A stretch of 14,571 nucleotides of DNA from positions 1 to 14,571 of the forward strand of contig SFPF01000097.1 in assembly GCA_004552155.1 (NCBI GenBank), given 5' to 3'. How positions within the stretch are numbered: the first letter of the stretch is position 1; each line of letters starts with the position of its first letter. Source of the DNA: Bacteroidales bacterium (GTDB taxonomy: Bacteria; Bacteroidota; Bacteroidia; Bacteroidales; Bacteroidaceae). A model generated the notes under the pieces. It was not told where the DNA came from and did not search any database. It saw nothing but the letters and a program-made list of their open reading frames with translations. This document shows positions 6,249-12,708 of this stretch, piece after piece. A program made the position numbers and the translations under genes.

Positions 6249-8768
6249 ATGAAAAAATTTCTACTTCTGGCCTGCTTCCTGCAAGCGGCTGCGGGCAGCC
6301 TTTTTGCCCAGTACAGCGTAGGAACGGCACTGCCCGTGCAGAAAGGTGCTAACACGGTGGCCAGCCAGGCTTCCAACACCGATGCCAATGTCTATTATGC
6401 CTACACGGCGTCTGCCACTCAGGACGAATTGCTTGAAATCCGCTCCGAGAAGCCCTACACCGTGACCTTCTCTGTTGATGGTACGTCGGGCACAAAGTTC
6501 AAATCAGTGCGCAGCGAGGGCGGACGCTCCAACTGCGTAGCCGTGAACAAGGGACAGTCGGTCATCATTCAGCTCAACGCCTATAAGGTGAGCGAGTTCA
6601 AATTCACCTTCGCCGCCTATGCCGCCGACAACACCGCCGGCTATAGTTGCGCCACGCCCATTGCCCTTTCGGAAAGCGCACCCGCATGGCTGCCTACCAA
6701 CGGCGACCTCTACATGGAATACACCGCAACGAAAAGCGGCACGCTCACCTTCATCGCGGCACAGTCTATCTCTAACCTCTCCGTAAAAGAAGGCTGCGAG
6801 GGTGCGGAAACGAAACTCTCCATCGGACAAGACGATTGGTATAACGCTAAGGTCAACTTCGCCGTTACGGCGGGTAAAACCTATATCCTGCATGGTTCGA
6901 CCTACTCCAACGCCGTGGCTTATTGCTCCCTCGAGCAGAAAGATGAAGGCGTGAGCTGCGAAGCCCCCTTCATGGGTAAGGAAACAGGCAACGTGCTGCC
7001 TGCCGCCGCCGGCGTTTATTGGTACAGCTACGCGCCCTTGAAGACGGGCTTCGTGAGCATTCCCAAACCCGAAACCGTGGCAGGCGACACCGTGCGCGTG
7101 CTGAAGAACTGCACCACATCGACTGCCTACGCACAAGCCAACGACCGCCTCGGCATTCGCTTCCGCGTTGAGGCCAACGAACCGTATCTGATCAAGATTT
7201 CTAAGAAAAACGCTACCGCAGCCGATGAGACCTTCGACCTCGTGAATGCTGAACTGCAACCCGGCGACTCCCGCGACCTTCCCCTCGAAATCACGGCCAG
7301 CGCCTACACCACGCCCGCCCTCGACGGCACGTACTACTACCTCCTTACTGCCCCCGCCACGCAGAGCAGCTTTGTGAAGGTGGCCTGCACGCAGGCACTC
7401 CCGGGCGGTTCGCAAATGCAACTGCTTAACTACGCCACCGGCGCAATCCTCAGCACCTCCTCCTCGCTCGCAACCACGCAGGCTGCTCCCGGCGAGCAGT
7501 TTATTCTGAAATGGACTTGCAGCGAGGGTATGAACAATATTCCCTTCACCGTTTCCTTTGAAACCATCAAGGAGGGCGACCTTATCACCAACCCCATCGC
7601 CGCAACGCTCGGTGGCAATAAGGTGTACGCCGGTCTCGACACGCGCTATTATTCCTATACCGCCACGAAGTCGGGCTTCCTGAAAATCATGCCCTACGAT
7701 GCCAACGTACTGGTCGATTTCTACGGAACGCAGGACGAAACAACCAAACTGCCCACCTACCGCATGGCAGGCACCAACAACGTGAGCACCGAAGTGTACA
7801 AGGGTCAGACGCGCTACATCAAGGTGTCGGGCGTTACAGTCGACTGCACCTTTGAGCTCTTAGAAGTGGACTATGCTGACGGCGAAAGCTGCGAAATGGC
7901 ATTTGCCGTGACAGAACCTACTGTTATCGTGCCTGCAACAGTTGGCCACCACTTCTATGCCTATACCGCAGAGAAGGAAGGCTTGCTCACGATCAGTTCC
8001 AACAACTTCCCCTACGTGTATAACAACGACCTCATTTGCTACAGCACCATCTACGTGAAGCAGGGCACTTGCACCTCTGGCGAGATGAAAGATATCCATA
8101 GCACCACCGGCGAGGAGGCCATCTTCAAGGGCGTTTACCATGTGAAGGCAGGAGACACCTTTATCGTTGACGCTTTCTCCGTGACCCAGCCGGAAGGCGC
8201 AGGCATCAGCTTCGAGCTGCGCGATTACCTTGAAGGCGAAGACGCCAGCACGGCCATCGAAATCGGCGAGGGCATGCTTACGCTCAAGAAAGCATCGCCC
8301 ACCATTCCCTTGTGGTATGTGGCTAACCTGAAGCCCGGACTGTTCACCTTCACCTCCGAAAATGCAAAGAATTACTTTGTCGGAGCACTCTATACGGCTT
8401 CTGATTTGGCCACTCCGCTCAAAGCCAGCATATATTCTCCTACTGCTGACGGCACAGACGGCAAGTATGTCATCCAGCACCAAATCGAAACCGCAAGCCA
8501 CTACTACATCAAGCTCACGCAGGCCAACGAAGGGGACCAGGTGCGCGTGACCGGTACGTTCTACAACTCTGGCATCAATGCGCTGATCACTCCCGCCGCT
8601 GGCCTCACGCTCAACGGCCGCACGCTCCGCACCGCCTCTCCCGCCACGGTCTACGACCTCACGGGCAAGTGCGTGGGCCGCACCGCAGCTGCAGGCACGC
8701 TCACGATGGAGCAGGGCATCTACGTTGTGAAAACTGCGGAAGGCACAAGCAAAATCGCGGTAAGATAA
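6249..8768 (+). CDS. Secreted T9SS cargo protein with seven tandem beta-sandwich-like modules, 839 aa
   Basis: The signal peptide is MKKFLLLACFLQAAAGSLFA, with probable cleavage before Gln21. The mature part shows seven related modules of about 104 residues, beginning near residues 21, 128, 233, 337, 440, 542 and 660. Each tends to open with a G-x-S-C-x-x-A/P-like stretch and then carries an aromatic core ending in a K-x-G-x-L-x-I turn. Examples are YMEYTATKSGTLTF (155-168), YYSYTATKSGFLKI (467-480) and FYAYTAEKEGLLTI (569-582). Residues about 785-839 match a type IX secretion C-terminal sorting domain (VYDLTGKCVGR, then GIYVVKTAEGTSKIAVR). The protein is therefore likely exported through the outer membrane and anchored or released. 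I see no catalytic motif; the modules look like adhesin or ligand-binding beta-sandwiches, similar in style to PPC-type domains, but the function is unknown. The frame is intact, unlike the receptor pair beside it. It stands alone between two repeat clusters. I saw no convincing promoter in the 80 bp before the ATG. Confidence 0.85.
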   Translation: MKKFLLLACFLQAAAGSLFAQYSVGTALPVQKGANTVASQASNTDANVYYAYTASATQDELLEIRSEKPYTVTFSVDGTSGTKFKSVRSEGGRSNCVAVNKGQSVIIQLNAYKVSEFKFTFAAYAADNTAGYSCATPIALSESAPAWLPTNGDLYMEYTATKSGTLTFIAAQSISNLSVKEGCEGAETKLSIGQDDWYNAKVNFAVTAGKTYILHGSTYSNAVAYCSLEQKDEGVSCEAPFMGKETGNVLPAAAGVYWYSYAPLKTGFVSIPKPETVAGDTVRVLKNCTTSTAYAQANDRLGIRFRVEANEPYLIKISKKNATAADETFDLVNAELQPGDSRDLPLEITASAYTTPALDGTYYYLLTAPATQSSFVKVACTQALPGGSQMQLLNYATGAILSTSSSLATTQAAPGEQFILKWTCSEGMNNIPFTVSFETIKEGDLITNPIAATLGGNKVYAGLDTRYYSYTATKSGFLKIMPYDANVLVDFYGTQDETTKLPTYRMAGTNNVSTEVYKGQTRYIKVSGVTVDCTFELLEVDYADGESCEMAFAVTEPTVIVPATVGHHFYAYTAEKEGLLTISSNNFPYVYNNDLICYSTIYVKQGTCTSGEMKDIHSTTGEEAIFKGVYHVKAGDTFIVDAFSVTQPEGAGISFELRDYLEGEDASTAIEIGEGMLTLKKASPTIPLWYVANLKPGLFTFTSENAKNYFVGALYTASDLATPLKASIYSPTADGTDGKYVIQHQIETASHYYIKLTQANEGDQVRVTGTFYNSGINALITPAAGLTLNGRTLRTASPATVYDLTGKCVGRTAAAGTLTMEQGIYVVKTAEGTSKIAVR

Positions 8769-8797
8769 AACCGCACCGCATAACTGAGTTTACAAGG

Positions 8798-8868
8798 AAA
8801 TTTTCGTGCAAGCGAGAGCAGAACCGAACTTGTTCGGGCTATGCCGAGTGCAGCCGAAAATCTCAAAG
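8798..8868 (-). repeat. Palindromic intergenic repeat, copy F
   Basis: A 71-bp direct repeat of copy E (6019-6089) with three substitutions, containing CCGAAC-TT-GTTCGG. It starts 30 bp after the cargo gene stop and may serve as a transcript end or mRNA-stabilising hairpin. It has no T-run, so I do not call it a terminator. Confidence 0.85.
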
Positions 8869-8869
8869 A

Positions 8870-8930
8870 AAACGAGTAGACGAGACAGAGATGTCTTGCT
8901 AATTATATTTTACAATAGAAACTTGTCTTG
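8870..8930 (-). repeat. 61-bp inverted repeat, right arm
   Basis: Exact reverse complement of 6108-6168. Unlike the left side, this arm runs directly into the 8-bp array, while the palindromic repeat lies on its gene-proximal side. Confidence 0.92.
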
Positions 8931-8983
8931 TTTACTTGTTTACTCGTTTACTTGTTTACTCGTTTACTTGTTTACTCGTTTAC
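8928..8983 (-). repeat. 8-bp tandem array, 7 units, opposite orientation to the left array
   Basis: Seven units of TTGTTTAC or TCGTTTAC (the latter in units 3, 5 and 7), which on the minus strand read GTAAACAA/GTAAACGA. This is the left array inverted, with a G/A variant alternating. It ends 14 bp before the stop of the dehydrogenase gene at 8998. A small stem TAAAATC-ATT-GATTTTA (8984-9000) overlaps that stop. Confidence 0.92.
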
Positions 8984-8997
8984 TAAAATCATTGATT

Positions 8998-10191
8998 TTA
9001 CAGTTCGAGGTCGCCGTCGAACACCTCATGCCAGGGCAGGCCCTGCTTGTTGAGTTCTTCCATGAAGGGATCGGGATCGAACTCTTCGACGTTCCAAACG
9101 CCCGGACGCTGCCACAGGCCGAGCATAAACATGCGTGCGCCGATGCACGCCGGAACGCCCGTGGTGTAGCTTACGCCCTGCATGCCCGTTTCCTCGTAAG
9201 CGGCGCGGTGCGAGCAGTTGTTGTAGACGTAATAGGTGCGCTCCTTACCGTCCTTCAAGCCGCGGATACGGCAGCCGATGCTGGTCTGTCCCTCGTAGTT
9301 CGCGCCGAGTTCCTGCGGGTTGGGCAGCACGGCTTTGAGGAATTGCAGGGGCACGATTTCGTGGCCTTCGTAGTTGATGGGCACGATGCTTGCCATACCG
9401 ATGTTTTGGATCACGCGGAGGTGGGTGAGATATTCCTGACCGAAGGTCATCCAGAAGCGGGCGCGGCGGATGGTGGGATAGTTTTTCACGAGGCTTTCAA
9501 TCTCCTCGTGGTGCAGCAGATAGCTCTCGCGGGGACCGATTTCGGGATAGGTGAGCGGCTGGTGGATTTCGAGGGGTTCAGTTTCCACCCACTTGCCGTT
9601 TTCCCAGTAAAGGCCTTTCTGTGTGATTTCGCGAATGTTGATTTCGGGGTTGAAATTCGTGGCGAAAGCCTTGTGGTGGTCGCCGGCGTTGCAGTCTACG
9701 ATGTCGAGGTATTGGATTTCATCGAAATGATGCTTGGCGGCGTAGGCCGTGTAGATGCTCGTGACGCCCGGGTCGAAGCCGCATCCGAGAATGGCGGTGA
9801 GGCCGGCCTGTTCGAAGCGTTCCTTGTATGCCCACTGCCAGGAATACTCAAAGTGTGCCTCGTCCTTCGGCTCGTAGTTGGCCGTGTCGAGGTAGGAGCA
9901 CCCGCATTGCAGGCAGGCTTCCATGATTGTGAGGTCCTGGTAGGGGAGGGCGAGGTTCATCACGAGGTCGGGCTTGAACTCATTGAAAAGCGTGCAGAGT
10001 TCTTCCACGTTGTCAGCGTCTACGCGCGCCGTTTTGATGTCGGGGCGGCCGATGGCGTCGCGGATGGCGTCGCACTTCGACTGCGTACGGCTGGCAATCA
10101 TTATTTCAGAAAAAACATCGCTGTTTTGCGCCACTTTGTGCGCGGCCACCGTGGCCACGCCGCCGGCGCCGATGATAAGGACTTTTCCCAT
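8998..10191 (-). CDS. Carboxynorspermidine dehydrogenase (saccharopine dehydrogenase family), 397 aa
   Basis: The N-terminus carries a Rossmann nucleotide-binding motif, VLIIGAGGVATVAAHKVA, with the glycines at residues 8, 10 and 11. It is followed by segments typical of the saccharopine/carboxynorspermidine dehydrogenase group: NLALPYQDLTIMEACLQCG, YLDTANYEP, ILGCGFDPGVT and DIVDCNAGDHH. The C-terminal half (GPRESYLLHHEEIESLVKN, RARFWMTFGQEYLTHLRV, ETGMQGVSYTTGVPA) fits the Bacteroidota form, and about 397 residues is the normal length. The enzyme reductively condenses aspartate semialdehyde with a diamine or triamine using NADPH to form carboxyspermidine or carboxynorspermidine, a cytoplasmic step of the alternative polyamine pathway completed by NspC. 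The decarboxylase is not in this window. It follows the zinc-ribbon gene by 33 bp on the same strand, so they are probably co-transcribed. The frame looks intact. True lysine-pathway saccharopine dehydrogenase is a less likely alternative. Confidence 0.85.
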   Translation of the reverse strand: MGKVLIIGAGGVATVAAHKVAQNSDVFSEIMIASRTQSKCDAIRDAIGRPDIKTARVDADNVEELCTLFNEFKPDLVMNLALPYQDLTIMEACLQCGCSYLDTANYEPKDEAHFEYSWQWAYKERFEQAGLTAILGCGFDPGVTSIYTAYAAKHHFDEIQYLDIVDCNAGDHHKAFATNFNPEINIREITQKGLYWENGKWVETEPLEIHQPLTYPEIGPRESYLLHHEEIESLVKNYPTIRRARFWMTFGQEYLTHLRVIQNIGMASIVPINYEGHEIVPLQFLKAVLPNPQELGANYEGQTSIGCRIRGLKDGKERTYYVYNNCSHRAAYEETGMQGVSYTTGVPACIGARMFMLGLWQRPGVWNVEEFDPDPFMEELNKQGLPWHEVFDGDLEL

Positions 10192-10224
10192 TATATATAA
10201 ATATTGTGTAGATGAGACAGAATA

Positions 10225-10995
10225 CTACTTTTTCTTTATGGTGCGAGTGGCGCGGCGCTTGGGCTTTTCTTCCGGCACTTCGGTCTGGATGCCAGCCAGT
10301 TCGGGGTCGATGAGGATACGGCCGCGACGCTGAGGCGGAATCTTGTTGAAGCAGCCGCCGCAGGCACCGCGCTGCACGTAAACGATGCCGAGACCGTTGC
10401 GGCAGTTTTTGCGGATACGCTTGAAGGCGGTGAGCAGGCGCGGTTCGATTTCACATTCCAGAGCCTTAGCCTTTTCGCGGAGCTTTTCCTCCTCAGCCTT
10501 GGTTTCAGAAACGATTTCGTTGAGCTCGGACTTCTTGAGGTCGAGGTCGGCGCGGCGTTCTTCGAGGTTTTGTTTCGTGGTTTCGATGTCAGCCTGCTTG
10601 GTTTCTATAGCGCGCTGGGTTTCGCCGATGCGCTTGTTTTGGAGTTCAACTTCGAGCGTCTGATATTCGATTTCTTTCATCAGCATGTCGTACTCGCGGT
10701 TGTTCTTCACGTCGTGCAGCTGGTTGTTGTACTGGTCTATGGCCTGCTGCGCCGTGTTGATTTTGTTTTGCTTGGCCTCGATGTCGGCTTTGAGGTTTTC
10801 GACGTCTTCGGTGTATTTGCCCACGCGGTGCGTCATGCCTTCGATTTCGTCTTCGAGGTCTTGCACTTCGAGTGGGAGTTCGCCACGGAGGATTTTGATG
10901 CGGTCGATTTCCGACAGCATGGTTTGCAACTCGTAGAGTTTCTTCAGGCGTTGCTCTACGGTCAGGTCTACTGTTTCTTTTTTAGATGTTGCCAT
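10225..10995 (-). CDS. Coiled-coil C4-type zinc-ribbon protein, second CxxC missing, 256 aa
   Basis: Residues about 12-180 are a long heptad-rich coiled coil (DLEDEIEGMTHRVGKYTEDV, QLHDVKNNREYDMLMKEIEY). A C-terminal knuckle follows, with Cys212 and Cys215 in RGACGGCFNKIPPQ, and the protein ends in a basic tail (KPKRRATRTIKKK). This is the layout of the zf-RING_7 family (PF02591), cytoplasmic proteins thought to bind nucleic acid or ribosomes. Family members carry a second CxxC about 18 residues after IPPQ, before GRI. Here IPPQRRGRILIDPELAG joins the two sides directly, so about 15 residues and the second Cys pair are absent. I infer an in-frame deletion of about 45 nt near 10324-10329. As read, a four-Cys zinc site cannot form. 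The gene precedes the carboxynorspermidine dehydrogenase gene by 33 bp. Confidence 0.8.
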   Translation of the reverse strand: MATSKKETVDLTVEQRLKKLYELQTMLSEIDRIKILRGELPLEVQDLEDEIEGMTHRVGKYTEDVENLKADIEAKQNKINTAQQAIDQYNNQLHDVKNNREYDMLMKEIEYQTLEVELQNKRIGETQRAIETKQADIETTKQNLEERRADLDLKKSELNEIVSETKAEEEKLREKAKALECEIEPRLLTAFKRIRKNCRNGLGIVYVQRGACGGCFNKIPPQRRGRILIDPELAGIQTEVPEEKPKRRATRTIKKK

Positions 10996-11056
10996 TATGG
11001 TAAATTATTGGTTAATGTTGTTGTTTCTGTTATTTTTCCACGGGATATTTTTTTTT

Positions 11057-11231
11057 GCCCACGAATCTCACGAATTTACACGAATCTTTTTCAAGGAATT
11101 AAATAGCGACCTGTACGGTCGCACGAATTTTCACTAATTCAATGATTGCATTCGTGTGATTCATGCGACCGTACAGGTCGCCATTATTACAGAGAGCAAT
11201 GAATTCGTGAAGATTCGTGAGATTCGTGGGC
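11057..11231. repeat. 175-bp imperfect palindrome with nested hairpins
   Basis: The left arm begins GCCCACGAATCTCACGAATT and the right arm ends GTGAGATTCGTGGGC, with symmetry about position 11144. Inside each arm is a 17-base hairpin: GCGACCTGTACGGTCGC at 11106-11122 and its exact reverse complement at 11165-11181, symmetric about nearly the same centre. The whole unit can extrude as a cruciform or fold as a long RNA hairpin. It lies between the zinc-ribbon gene start and the GxxExxY gene. Confidence 0.85.
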
Positions 11232-11240
11232 AAAAATATC

Positions 11241-11276
11241 ATTCGTGGGCAATAAAAAACTTAGTGGGCTAAAAAA
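11241..11276 (+). repeat. Inverted repeat left of the GxxExxY gene
   Basis: ATTCGTGGGCAATAAAAAAC followed by TTAGTGGGCTAAAAAA. It is an imperfect reverse complement of 11706-11743, with a few substitutions and single-base gaps. With its partner it closely brackets the GxxExxY gene, 22 bp beyond the stop. Confidence 0.75.
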
Positions 11277-11298
11277 TATCATTCGTGTACAAATATGA

Positions 11299-11679
11299 TT
11301 ATAGGACTATGCGCTCAAATTCCAACTTTTCGTGGTTCCCGAAATTGAGCAGGAGACCAAGCTTGAACTTGGTGGCAGACAGATAATTGAGCACTTGTGA
11401 CTTGTGGCACTGTTCCAGATGGTTTACGGCTTTCAGTTCAACGATAATACCATCATAACAGAGAAAGTCTGCTTTGTATGACTGCTTGAGTTCGATGCCT
11501 TTATAAATGATTTTAATATCTTTTTCTCGTTCGTAGGGAATTCCTGAGTTATCAAACTCAATGGCCAAAGCCTCTTGGTAGACCGCTTCAAGGAAACCGC
11601 ATCCCAAGTTGTTATAAACGCGCAGGGCTGCTCCAATAACGTCGTAGCTTTCTTGTTTATAATAGATGGCCATTTGCAA
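11299..11679 (-). CDS. GxxExxY protein (PD-(D/E)XK nuclease-like), 126 aa
   Basis: The family-defining GxxExxY motif is GFLEAVY at residues 28-34. A PD-(D/E)XK-like core follows: KADFLCYDGIIVELKAV, with Asp71, Glu81 and Lys83 in the expected D...ExK spacing. The length of 126 aa is normal for the family (TIGR04256 / PDDEXK_3). The proteins are predicted small nucleases of unknown biological role. The second Met (residue 3) is an equally good start. No partner gene is close; both flanks are repeats of the same sequence family (inverted repeats at 11241-11276 and 11706-11743, palindromes at 11057-11231 and 11734-11854). The setting therefore suggests that gene and repeats travel or act together. 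The coding sequence is AT-richer than the neighbouring genes, which fits acquired DNA. Confidence 0.85.
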   Translation of the reverse strand: MQMAIYYKQESYDVIGAALRVYNNLGCGFLEAVYQEALAIEFDNSGIPYEREKDIKIIYKGIELKQSYKADFLCYDGIIVELKAVNHLEQCHKSQVLNYLSATKFKLGLLLNFGNHEKLEFERIVL

Positions 11680-11705
11680 TGTTCGTTTTATATGATTATT
11701 TGTCC

Positions 11706-11743
11706 GCTAAGTTTTTTGCCACTAAGTTTTTTTGTCCACGAAT
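11706..11743 (-). repeat. Inverted repeat right of the GxxExxY gene
   Basis: GCTAAGTTTTTTGCCACTAA followed by GTTTTTTTGTCCACGAAT. It is the imperfect reverse complement of 11241-11276 and lies 26 bp upstream of the GxxExxY start codon, so it probably overlaps the gene's promoter or leader. Confidence 0.75.
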
Positions 11744-11854
11744 CTCACGAATTTTCACGAATACAATATATTGAATTCGTGCGATTCGTGCGACCGAACA
11801 GGTCGCTATTTTCGACGAGTTTTGAATTCGTGTAGATTCGTGAGATTCGTGGGC
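11734..11854. repeat. Second palindromic repeat of the CACGAATC family
   Basis: The left arm GTCCACGAATCTCACGAATT and the right end GTGAGATTCGTGGGC are complementary. A hairpin GCGACC-GAACA-GGTCGC (11790-11806) lies near the centre. It is the same family as 11057-11231 but shorter, having one central hairpin instead of two. Further single ATTCGTGGGC-like words follow to about 11895. Confidence 0.8.
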
Positions 11855-11900
11855 AAAAATAAATTCGTGGGCAAAAAATATTTCATCCGTGGGCAAAACG

Positions 11901-12683
11901 TTAAATGTATCTCAGTGGATTTGTATTCACGTCTGTTTCCACAAGGCGCAGACCGGGCAACGCTTCAGCCAGCACTTCGTGGAGCAGGGCAATGGTGTGC
12001 CGCTCCGTTTCGTAGTGCCCGAGCGTAGCGAGCCACAGTTCGTCGCCGTGGCCGAAATATCTGTGATAGCCCATTTCGCCGGTGATGAAGATATCGGCGC
12101 CTTGCTTCACAGCTTCATCGACGAGAAAGTCCCCGGCACCGCCGCAAAAGGCCACGATGCTAATCTCGCTCTGCGGTCCTGCCGCATAGGCAAGGCTATC
12201 GGCGTGGAATACCGTTTTCAGAAATTGCAAAAAGTTGGCTGCGGGCACGGGACTTGCCAGTGTGCCTATGATGCCGCTGCCGCCCTCGCCGCCGGCCACG
12301 GGCTGCAGGAAGCGCACGCCCTCGAGCCCGAGCATTTTCGCTGCTGCGAAGTTCACGCCTCCCCGTGCGTTGTCGAGGTTGGTGTGCGCGGCATAGATGC
12401 CGATGCCGGCGCTGATAGCATCGAGTACGCAACGTCCCACGATGGTGGAGCGGTCGATACACTTCACGCCGCGAAAGAGCAGCGGGTGGTGCGCCACGAT
12501 GAGGTTGCAGCCCTTTCGGACGGCTTCTGCTATGACCTCTTCGGTCACGTCAAGACACAATAAGACCCCTGAAATATCTTCGGCGGCTGTTAATCCAATC
12601 TGAAAGCCGGCATTGTCATAGCCTTCTTGCAGCGGCAGCGGCGCGAACCTTTCAAGGGTCTCGGCGACTTCCTTTACTTTCAT
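11901..12683 (-). CDS. Nif3-family dinuclear-metal protein, short form, 260 aa
   Basis: Motifs of the Nif3/YbgI family are in order: GYDNAGFQIG (21-30), CNLIVAHHPLLF with metal-ligand His65/His66 (59-70), AAHTNLDNARGG with Asp104 (98-109), AFCGGAGDF (178-186), ITGEMGYHRYFGH (200-212), and LGHYETE with His223 and Glu227. The family forms a toroidal hexamer with a dinuclear metal site; many members are annotated as GTP cyclohydrolase 1 type 2-like, but the in vivo reaction is unsettled. Bacteroidales members that I recall are about 360 residues, with a PII-like domain inserted between the two halves. Here RFLQPVAGGEGGSGIIGTLA joins the halves directly (12273-12302). The 260-residue form resembles the short enterobacterial YbgI type, so it may be natural or a domain deletion. 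The ATG at 12683 is 25 nt beyond the tmRNA 3' end on the same strand. Confidence 0.85.
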   Translation of the reverse strand: MKVKEVAETLERFAPLPLQEGYDNAGFQIGLTAAEDISGVLLCLDVTEEVIAEAVRKGCNLIVAHHPLLFRGVKCIDRSTIVGRCVLDAISAGIGIYAAHTNLDNARGGVNFAAAKMLGLEGVRFLQPVAGGEGGSGIIGTLASPVPAANFLQFLKTVFHADSLAYAAGPQSEISIVAFCGGAGDFLVDEAVKQGADIFITGEMGYHRYFGHGDELWLATLGHYETERHTIALLHEVLAEALPGLRLVETDVNTNPLRYI

Positions 12684-12708
12684 TGCTCTGAAAGATATAT
12701 GTAAATTT

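Noticed and set aside
6504..7421. 305-codon minus-strand open frame
   Set aside because: Antisense shadow of the T9SS cargo gene, whose signal peptide and sorting domain show which strand is coding.
8806..10200. 464-codon plus-strand open frame
   Set aside because: Antisense to the well-supported carboxynorspermidine dehydrogenase gene; it starts in palindromic repeat F and the 8-bp array, and its product has no recognisable domain.
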